From: CAYRVX01 sp964642165
Lineage (GTDB): Bacteria > Planctomycetota > Phycisphaerae > SM23-33
Reading direction: 5' to 3'
NCBI GenBank assembly: GCA_964642165.1
Contig: CAZXOC010000260.1
Coordinates: forward strand, 1 to 10,629
DNA length: 10,629 nucleotides
Of this stretch, positions 6,418 to 10,629 are shown piece by piece. Numbering within the stretch: the stretch's first letter is position 1; the number at the start of each line of letters is the position of its first letter. The notes under the pieces are model-generated. The model had not been told where the DNA came from. It saw only the letters and a program-made list of their open reading frames with translations, and made no database searches. Position numbers and translations under genes: made by a program.

Positions 6418-6433
6418 AGCAAACGACGTGCCC
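6418..6433 (-). promoter_or_regulatory. Sigma54 (-24/-12) promoter of the SPFH gene
   Basis: Read on the minus strand the site is GGGCACG-TCGT-TTGCT, against the sigma54 consensus TGGCACG-N4-TTGCW. Only the first base differs. The invariant GG (6432-6431) and GC (6420-6419) are separated by exactly ten bases. Transcription would start near 6407, about 16 bases before the ATG at 6391, with the GAGGG ribosome-binding site just inside the transcript. A divergently encoded sigma54 activator supports the call. Confidence 0.85.
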
Positions 6434-6498
6434 GACGGGGCCGGCAACCACTTATCCCTTTCTTGACAGGGCCTTACATCTCAAGTCCCCGTCGAGCC

Positions 6499-6550
6499 AC
6501 CGCGGTCGGATGTGGCGTTCATTCTCGCACTTGTGGTGAAAAGTATCACA
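6499..6550. promoter_or_regulatory. Possible upstream activator-binding sites between SPFH and pspF-like genes
   Basis: Two short dyads lie 66-117 bases upstream of the -24 element, where enhancer sites of sigma54 activators commonly sit. One is the perfect palindrome ACCGCGGT (6499-6506). The other is the looser pair TGTG (6532-6535) and CACA (6547-6550), enclosing GTGA (6536-6539) and TCAC (6546-6549). The second dyad is adjacent to the putative -35 box of the activator gene, as expected if the activator also represses itself. Both are short and could be chance. Confidence 0.3.
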
Positions 6551-6557
6551 TCGGCGG

Positions 6558-6586
6558 TTTACGAGTGCGTCCGGGCGGGGTAGACT
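6558..6586 (+). promoter_or_regulatory. Putative sigma70-type promoter of the pspF-like gene
   Basis: TTTACG (6558-6563, 4/6), a 17-base spacer and TAGACT (6581-6586, 4/6). Transcription would start near 6593, giving a leader of about 34 bases before the ATG at 6627. Spacing is ideal but both boxes are imperfect. Confidence 0.45.
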
Positions 6587-6626
6587 GACTTTATCCCCGG
6601 CGACGCTGCCGGTCGCGTGGGCCGTC

Positions 6627-8003
6627 ATGGCAAGACGAATCCTCATCCTGGACACGCCCCAGGGGCACCTGGAGGAGTTGGCCGCGGCCTTCCAGGCCGC
6701 CCGCCGAGAGCAGTGCGACGTCGAGCGGGTCTTCGCCGCCGACCATCTGCTGGAGCGCCTCCGCAACGGCCTGCCGTGGGACCTGGTGATCGTCGACTGC
6801 GACCTGGGCGACGGGGGGCAGTCGGGCCTGGCGCTGCTGCCGGGGATTCGCGAGGCGGCCGGGGAGCTGGCCATCATCGCCGTCGCCGAGGCCGGTGACG
6901 TCGACCGCGCCGCCGAGGCCATCCGCGCCGGGGCCAACGACTTCCTCGTCCGCAGCGGGCGCCTCGATCAGCGCGTCCGAACGCTGCTGGAGAAGGTCCG
7001 CACGCACCTGTCGCTGATTAGCCGCAACCGCATGCTGCGGGAGCAGAACATGCTCCTGCGGGCCGCGGCGTGGGAACGCTATCAGATCGTCGGGCAGAGC
7101 CCCCAGGTCCTGGAGGTCATCGACCGCATCGAGCGCGTCGCGGGCATCCCCCGCCCGGTGCTGATCGTCGGCGAGCGCGGCACGGGCAAGGAGCTGGTCG
7201 CGCGGGCGATCCACGCCGCCGGCGGCGATTCCGGCCGCCCCATGATCGTCGTCAACTGCGCCGCCTTTCCGGACAGCCTGCTGGAGACCGAGCTGTTCGG
7301 GCACGAGAAGGGCGCCTTCACCGGCGCCGACAGCGCCGCGCACGGCAAGTTCGAGCTGGCCGCCGGCGGGACGCTGTTCCTCGACGAGATCGGGCACATG
7401 AGCCTGCACTTCCAGCAGAAGATCCTGCGGGTGGTAGAGTACGGCACGTTCACGCGGGTCGGCGGGGCAACGGAGCTCCAGGTCGACACGCGGATCATCG
7501 CGGCGACCAACGTGGACCTGGCCCAGCAGATGCGCGACGGCGAGTTCCTGCGCGACCTGTACGACCGCCTGAGCTTCGAGGTGATCGGCGTCCCGCCGCT
7601 GCGCCAGCGCGAGGGCGACATCGAGGTCCTCGCCAGGCACTTCTTCGGCGAGTTCATGCGGGAGATCCCCGCCCTGCGGGGCAAGCGGCTCAGCAAGACC
7701 GCCCTCGACGTGCTGAAGCAGTACACCTTCCCCGGGAACGTCCGCGAGCTGAAGAACATCATCGAGCGGGCCGTCTATCGCGACACGACCAACGAGATCA
7801 CGCCGGAGGACATCGGCATGCTCCCGGTGGCCGCGGCCGAGGCGGAGAGCGGGACCTTCTACGAGAAGGTGGAAGGCTACAAGCGCCGGCTCATTTCCGA
7901 CGCCTTTGACACGGCCGCCGGCAACCAGGCCCAGGCCGCCCGCGACGCCGGGCTGTCCTACCACCAGTTCCGCTACTACCTGCGGAAGTACGCCGGCGAC
8001 TGA
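6627..8003 (+). CDS. PspF-like sigma54-dependent activator with receiver-like N-terminus
   Basis: A 458-residue bacterial enhancer-binding protein with three parts. Residues 1-125 look like a response-regulator receiver: D57 in VIVDCDL could be the phosphorylation site, but the acidic pair near the N-terminus is reduced to one residue (LILDTP). Residues 150-390 are the AAA+ domain, with Walker A GERGTGKE (182-189), the sigma54-contacting loop GAFTGA (229-234), Walker B LFLDE (250-254) and candidate arginine fingers R309 and R314. Residues 420-458 form a Fis-type helix-turn-helix ending GLSYHQFRYYLRKY. The AAA+ wording (PVLIVGERGTGKEL, ILRVVEYG, RELKNIIERAVYR) and the LSYHQFR helix resemble E. 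coli PspF, which lacks a receiver domain. It probably activates the divergent SPFH gene. The ATG at 6627 gives a natural receiver start, although its ribosome-binding site is weak. The stop is followed within five bases by the assembly gap. Confidence 0.93.
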   Translation: MARRILILDTPQGHLEELAAAFQAARREQCDVERVFAADHLLERLRNGLPWDLVIVDCDLGDGGQSGLALLPGIREAAGELAIIAVAEAGDVDRAAEAIRAGANDFLVRSGRLDQRVRTLLEKVRTHLSLISRNRMLREQNMLLRAAAWERYQIVGQSPQVLEVIDRIERVAGIPRPVLIVGERGTGKELVARAIHAAGGDSGRPMIVVNCAAFPDSLLETELFGHEKGAFTGADSAAHGKFELAAGGTLFLDEIGHMSLHFQQKILRVVEYGTFTRVGGATELQVDTRIIAATNVDLAQQMRDGEFLRDLYDRLSFEVIGVPPLRQREGDIEVLARHFFGEFMREIPALRGKRLSKTALDVLKQYTFPGNVRELKNIIERAVYRDTTNEITPEDIGMLPVAAAEAESGTFYEKVEGYKRRLISDAFDTAAGNQAQAARDAGLSYHQFRYYLRKYAGD

Positions 8004-8008
8004 GGCCG

Positions 8009-8108
8009 NNNNNNNNNNNNNNNNNNNNNNNNNNNNNNNNNNNNNNNNNNNNNNNNNNNNNNNNNNNNNNNNNNNNNNNNNNNNNNNNNNNNNNNNNNNN
8101 NNNNNNNN
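8009..8108. other. Assembly gap (100 N)
   Basis: Exactly 100 undetermined bases, the usual placeholder for a scaffold join of unknown length. Genes on the two sides should not be treated as true neighbours, and reading frames through it are meaningless. Confidence 0.99.
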
Positions 8109-8111
8109 CCG

Positions 8112-8137
8112 CCGGGCGTCGGAGGCGAGCCGCCCGG
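8112..8137 (-). other. Stem-loop downstream of the zinc-ribbon gene
   Basis: CCGGGCG (8112-8118) and CGCCCGG (8131-8137) form a perfect seven-pair stem a few bases past the stop of the minus-strand zinc-ribbon gene. It could be that gene's terminator. No T-run is visible before the undetermined bases begin, so this stays unproven. Confidence 0.3.
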
Positions 8138-8142
8138 GGCGT

Positions 8143-8472
8143 TCAGTCCCACAGCAGCGACCAGGCGCCGAAGAGCATTCCGCTGACCTTGCCCTGTCGC
8201 TTGGCCGTGCGGATGGCGGCACTGCGCTGGATGCGGCTGCCGGAGCGGACGCGGGCGAGGATCGCCGGCAGCTCCCCCAGATCGAGCCACACGCCGTGCT
8301 CGGCGCACACGTCGATGGCGATTCCGAAGTCTCTCTCGACGTGCATCGTCTTGCCGCAGATCGGGCACGGGCGCCGGCCGGAGGGAGCCAGCTTCTCGTT
8401 GTCGCAGCGTGGGACAACGGCCCCGCTCATCTCCTCCAACGCACGAGCCAGCTCGTCGGTGCTCTCGGACAT
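8143..8472 (-). CDS. Small zinc-ribbon protein (zf-TFIIB type)
   Basis: A 109-residue soluble protein with a single zinc ribbon of the zf-TFIIB family. The likely zinc ligands are C36 and C39 (CPICGKTM) and C56 and H59 (CAEHGVWLDLGEL). The WLDxGEL phrase after the second ligand pair is the family signature. The N-terminal 30 residues are helical and acidic. The C-terminal part is basic, then ends in a short hydrophobic stretch (GMLFGAWSLLWD). The biochemical role of these proteins is not established; nucleic-acid or protein binding is plausible. The ATG at 8472 has GGAG eight bases upstream. The methyltransferase ends 112 bases upstream on the same strand; the spacer holds GC-rich hairpins (for example 8502-8521) without a T-run, so co-transcription is possible. 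Confidence 0.82.
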   Translation of the reverse strand: MSESTDELARALEEMSGAVVPRCDNEKLAPSGRRPCPICGKTMHVERDFGIAIDVCAEHGVWLDLGELPAILARVRSGSRIQRSAAIRTAKRQGKVSGMLFGAWSLLWD

Positions 8473-8584
8473 GTCCTGTTCTCCATGCCGCCCGAAGGGG
8501 CCCCGCTCCCCCGGAAGCGGGACCCGTCTTCCTGCGCCCCCAGCCGGTTTGACGCGACGGGAGTGCGGCGTATTCGCGGCGGCG

Positions 8585-9424
8585 CTACGCCGCGCCCGGG
8601 GGCTTGCGGGCCACGGCGATCAGGTGCGTGCCCAGGTCCATGCAGCCGGGCTGGCGGCAGGCCTCGAGCTCCATGTCCAGCAGGTGCGACCACTTCGCCG
8701 CGTCGGCGCGGAACTCCTCGAGCCGGTCGCCCCAGGCGGCCGACAGGCAGTTGCTCGCCGACATCGCCACCACCGCCGCGCCGCCGTCGGCCAGCAGCGC
8801 CCGCAGCTCCTGCGAGCGGAACATGTGGCAGTGGTGCGTCGCGCCGGCGTAGGTCTCCGGGCAGAGGTCGCCCGTGCGGAGGATCTCGGCGTTCTCGCCC
8901 GGGGGCACGTCCAGCACGCCGGGCAGGAACTGGTGCACGCTGCCCCAGAGGCTCATGACGCTGACGAGCACCACGCCGCCCGGGCGCAGCACGCGCAGCA
9001 TCTCGCCGACGGCGTGCCGGCGCCGCTCGAAGACGTAGCTCAGCGGCCCGCCGTAGCAGACGACCGCGTCGAACTCGCCGTCGGCGTAGGCGCCCAGGTC
9101 GCACAGGTCCAACTGCCGGCGCTCCATCACCGCGTGCCCGAAGCCGCGCTCGGCGGCGAACCTGCGGTTGAGATCCAGTTGCACCGCCGATAGGTCGGCC
9201 ACGACGACCCGCGCGCCCAGCTCGGCCAGGATCTGCGTGAAGCGTCCGGCCCCCGCGCCGATCTCCAGCACGAAGCTGCACGCCGGCACGTGCTTCTCGA
9301 GATAGTGGCGGTGGACGTGGAGCTTGACCTCGCCGACGGGGTCCTTCGCCAGCCGGTGCCACTCCTTCTCACCGTACTCGTCGTAATGTCGGGCCACCCA
9401 TTGGGCGTCGTATCGTGCGCTCAT
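8585..9424 (-). CDS. Class I SAM-dependent methyltransferase
   Basis: A 279-residue Rossmann-fold methyltransferase. Motif I is VLEIGAGAGRFT (52-63), which binds S-adenosylmethionine, and the acidic residue closing strand 2 is D77 in VVVADLS. FDAVVCYGGPLSYV is the motif IV strand, and LRVLRPGGVVLVSV is the conserved post-motif region. The N-terminal segment (RYDAQWVARHYDEYGEKEWHRL) is a substrate-side helix cap. The target may be a small molecule, lipid or macromolecule; nothing in the sequence decides this. The ATG at 9424 has GGGAGG eight bases upstream. A longer in-frame version from 9526 would begin inside the terminator hairpin and is rejected. No promoter is visible between the terminator at 9510-9539 and this start. 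Transcription may therefore come through the leader that begins near 9693, under control of that terminator. Confidence 0.9.
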   Translation of the reverse strand: MSARYDAQWVARHYDEYGEKEWHRLAKDPVGEVKLHVHRHYLEKHVPACSFVLEIGAGAGRFTQILAELGARVVVADLSAVQLDLNRRFAAERGFGHAVMERRQLDLCDLGAYADGEFDAVVCYGGPLSYVFERRRHAVGEMLRVLRPGGVVLVSVMSLWGSVHQFLPGVLDVPPGENAEILRTGDLCPETYAGATHHCHMFRSQELRALLADGGAAVVAMSASNCLSAAWGDRLEEFRADAAKWSHLLDMELEACRQPGCMDLGTHLIAVARKPPGAA

Positions 9425-9509
9425 GGTTGGTCCTCCCCATCCGTCTCCTGTCGCTTCGCGTCCGTGTCCCTTTCGTCGCCCTGGGCCGGCGGCAGTTTCG
9501 AGACCCACG

Positions 9510-9539
9510 AAAAAGGCCCGCTCCATCGGAACGGGCCTT
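9510..9539 (-). terminator. Strong intrinsic terminator in front of the methyltransferase gene
   Basis: On the minus strand, AAGGCCCGTTCC pairs with GGAGCGGGCCTT around a three-base GAT loop. This makes a 12-pair stem with one G-U pair, followed at once by a run of Ts (TTTTT, including the last two stem bases). It lies about 165 bases downstream of a promoter and about 86 bases before the methyltransferase ATG. It either ends a small transcript or acts as a conditional terminator in the methyltransferase leader. Confidence 0.85.
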
Positions 9540-9595
9540 CGGAAGTCTGTCGCTTCCGCCGCGGTCGGGCTGCCCCGATCACGGCGGCCCGTTCC
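9528..9595 (-). promoter_or_regulatory. Putative antiterminator pairing in the methyltransferase leader
   Basis: The transcript segment GGAACGGGCC (9595-9586) is perfectly complementary over ten bases to GGCCCGTTCC (9537-9528), the 5' arm of the terminator. Forming this pair would prevent the terminator hairpin. The segment lies in the last codons of the possible 31-codon frame, five bases before its stop codon, so a terminating ribosome would mask it. This is the geometry of an attenuator; function is inferred. Confidence 0.45.
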
Positions 9596-9674
9596 TGCCG
9601 CACGGCACGCCGTACAGCCAGCCGGCGCGAACGCCGTACCGGCACGACGTGTGCCGAATCCAGAGCTTGCGCAT
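9579..9674 (-). CDS. Possible 31-codon leader peptide or small protein
   Basis: An ATG at 9674 opens a 31-codon frame inside the short transcript. GAGG (9687-9684) precedes it by nine bases, and AGAAGG by two. The peptide (MRKLWIRHTSCRYGVRAGWL, then YGVPCGRNGPP) is basic, with two Cys and two Trp. There is no run of one amino acid as in classic biosynthetic leader peptides. An in-frame ATG at 9689 has no ribosome-binding site, and one at 9704 lies inside the -10 box. The stop codon falls just after the putative antiterminator arm. I do not recognise the peptide; it may be a regulatory leader, a small protein or not translated. Confidence 0.4.
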   Translation of the reverse strand: MRKLWIRHTSCRYGVRAGWLYGVPCGRNGPP

Positions 9675-9699
9675 TGCCTTCTGCCTCATTGCGGTCGCC

Positions 9700-9727
9700 G
9701 TCATACCACGCTGCCGCTGGATGTCAA
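9700..9727 (-). promoter_or_regulatory. Strong sigma70-type promoter with extended -10
   Basis: On the minus strand a perfect TTGACA (9727-9722) is followed after 16 bases by TATGAC (9705-9700, 4/6), preceded by TGG, which fits the extended -10 motif TGn. Transcription would start near 9693. It lies 59 bases past the stop of the glycosidase gene and points at the structured leader and the methyltransferase. Confidence 0.7.
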
Positions 9728-9785
9728 GGTGCTTGTGCTGCCGCCTGCGGAAGTCGCCGCCGAAGACCTTCCGTCAGCCCGGGAT

Positions 9786-10629
9786 TCACCGGGCGATCGG
9801 CCCGGGCGCCGGCGGGTCGGCGGTGATCGTCCGCACGCTCTTCGCCGGCAGGTCGAGCTTCAGCTCGCCCCTCTCGCCGACACGGGCCGTCCGCACCTTG
9901 CCGATGCACCCGCCGCCGACGCCGTGGTGCTCGTAGCGCCCGGGCGGCAGGTGGGTGAGCGTAACGGCCCAGGGCCTCGCGTCGGTGTTCAGCAGCACGA
10001 TGACGGGCTTCTTCCTCAGCGAGAGGAAGGCGACGGGCTTGACGCGCCCGGTGGGGCTGAGCATCTTCACGCGGATGGCCCCGGGGCGGATGTAGCGGCT
10101 GTACTGGCGGACGTACCAGGCCGTGCTCTTCCGCCGGAAGGTCTGCCGGCGGACGTCGGTCGCGACGTCCCAGGCGTAGCGTTCCCAGGCGACGGCGTCG
10201 GCCTCGGTCAGGCACAGGAAGATGTGCTCGCAGACGTTCAGGTCCTTCTGCTCCATCCACTCGGTCTGGGCGGCGGTGACCTTCAGCTTGCGGGCCCAGT
10301 CGCGGATCGTCCGGCGGTGCGTGACGGTCATCGGGTCCCAGTAGAGGTGGTAGGTGATCTGGGCGAAGTGATCCAGCGCCCCCGGCGTGGCGGCCATCGC
10401 CTTCATGTAGGCGTCGACCTGGCGCGGCGTGACGCACTCCGGGCCGCTCATCTTCGTCCGGAAGCCCTCGGCGGCGATCCGCTTGCCCGTCGCGGCGGTC
10501 AGCTCGGCGCAGAGCTTCGGGTTGCCCGGGCGCGAGCCGTTGCCCGGCTCGTTCAGAACGCTCCAGTAGTCCACCGCCAGGTCGAACGTCTCGGTCAGAT
10601 GCTTCAGCGTGGCGAAGGCCATCTCGGCG
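9786..10629 (-). CDS. GH30-like glycoside hydrolase, 3' part
   Basis: About 281 codons of a clan GH-A glycosidase; the frame stays open to the end of the window (Ala-Glu codons precede the first internal Met), so the 5' part is missing. In numbering from the Met at 10622, WSVLNEP (20-26) carries the likely acid/base E25. ITYHLYWDP (89-97) is a barrel strand with a substrate-site His. QTEW (119-122) carries the likely nucleophile E121. From about residue 170 a beta-rich C-terminal domain follows; its opening (TAWYVRQYSRYIRPGAIRV) is typical of family GH30, in which a small beta-sandwich is attached to the barrel. Retaining hydrolysis of a beta-linked glycan or glycoside is expected, with unknown substrate. 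Another GH-A family (such as GH39 or GH5-like) cannot be excluded without the N-terminal half. No terminator is seen between its stop and the promoter at 9727-9700. Confidence 0.75.
   Translation of the reverse strand, partial: AEMAFATLKHLTETFDLAVDYWSVLNEPGNGSRPGNPKLCAELTAATGKRIAAEGFRTKMSGPECVTPRQVDAYMKAMAATPGALDHFAQITYHLYWDPMTVTHRRTIRDWARKLKVTAAQTEWMEQKDLNVCEHIFLCLTEADAVAWERYAWDVATDVRRQTFRRKSTAWYVRQYSRYIRPGAIRVKMLSPTGRVKPVAFLSLRKKPVIVLLNTDARPWAVTLTHLPPGRYEHHGVGGGCIGKVRTARVGERGELKLDLPAKSVRTITADPPAPGPIAR

Larger units (their letters stand above)
9510..9693 (-). ncRNA. Structured leader RNA or independent small RNA, about 184 nt
   Basis: The unit runs from a predicted start near 9693 to the terminator T-run. 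It contains perfect hairpins at 9656-9640 (CGGCAC/GTGCCG), 9636-9623 (CGGCG-TTCG-CGCCG, a stable UUCG tetraloop), 9578-9565 (TCGGG-GCAG-CCCGA, inside an outer CCGCCG/CGGCGG pair at 9587-9556) and 9558-9540 (CGGAAG/CTTCCG), and then the terminator. It does not resemble tRNA, 5S rRNA, SRP RNA, RNase P RNA or a riboswitch class that I recognise. It may be a cis-acting leader of the methyltransferase gene, a trans-acting RNA, a short mRNA for a 31-residue peptide, or a combination. The high GC content makes individual hairpins less telling than the promoter-terminator pairing. Confidence 0.55.

Noticed and set aside
6392..6451. GTG start at 6451 for the SPFH gene
   Set aside because: The sigma54 promoter lies at 6418-6433, inside that extension, so the transcript would begin after the GTG. 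The added residues show no conserved motif.
6443..6458. Second possible -24/-12 element (GGGATA-N5-TTGC) on the minus strand
   Set aside because: The spacing is right but the -24 half lacks CAC; the site at 6418-6433 is far better.
6463..6468. TTGACA on the plus strand
   Set aside because: No -10-like sequence occurs 15-19 bases downstream, and it is far from the activator start.
6591..8417. Minus-strand open frame of 608 codons crossing the N run
   Set aside because: It reads through undetermined bases and is antisense to the sigma54 activator.
8543..8575. TTGACG with a weak TATTCG 16 bases later on the plus strand
   Set aside because: The -10 match is only 3/6 and it would transcribe antisense to the methyltransferase; probably chance.
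9421..9645. 74-codon minus-strand frame upstream of the methyltransferase
   Set aside because: It runs through the terminator hairpin and ends at the methyltransferase start, is arginine-rich without motifs, and has no supporting ribosome-binding site that I can see.

Overview
The window is GC-rich bacterial chromosomal DNA with dense genes on both strands and a 100-base run of N at 8009-8108, so it is probably a scaffold from a draft or metagenome assembly. The gene content (a YmdB-type phosphoesterase, a long planctomycete-like SPFH protein, a PspF-like activator and a GH30-like glycosidase) would fit a planctomycete or relative. That assignment is an inference from recalled family resemblance. 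No rRNA, tRNA, CRISPR array or insertion sequence was seen.

Layout. Positions 1-212 (-) hold the start of uvrB. It diverges from a two-gene operon (317-1034, +) coding for a minimal nucleotidyltransferase and a HEPN protein, a toxin-antitoxin-type pair. The two promoters overlap at one TATA-rich element. A second promoter (1074-1101) drives ymdB and two P-loop kinases (1186-3173, +). The second kinase is a clear stand-alone version of the 5'-OH polynucleotide kinase domain of bacterial Pnkp. A membrane-anchored dual-specificity phosphatase (3186-3908, -) converges on it. Upstream of the phosphatase on the same strand is a large SPFH/flotillin-like protein (4031-6391, -), which diverges from a PspF-like sigma54 activator (6627-8003, +). 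A near-consensus sigma54 promoter lies directly in front of the SPFH gene. After the gap come a small zinc-ribbon protein, a SAM-dependent methyltransferase and the 3' part of a GH30-like glycosidase, all on the minus strand.

How the genes may work together. (1) The divergent PspF-like/SPFH pair looks like a self-contained membrane-stress module: activator, sigma54 promoter and membrane scaffold protein, perhaps including the membrane phosphatase downstream. (2) The ymdB-kinase-kinase operon combines a family able to open 2',3'-cyclic nucleotides with one or two polynucleotide-kinase-like enzymes, which suggests nucleic-acid end processing. (3) The 360 bases upstream of the methyltransferase carry a strong promoter, a possible 31-codon reading frame, several perfect hairpins and a strong intrinsic terminator. 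A 10-base segment complementary to the terminator's 5' arm makes this look like an attenuator or an independent small RNA.
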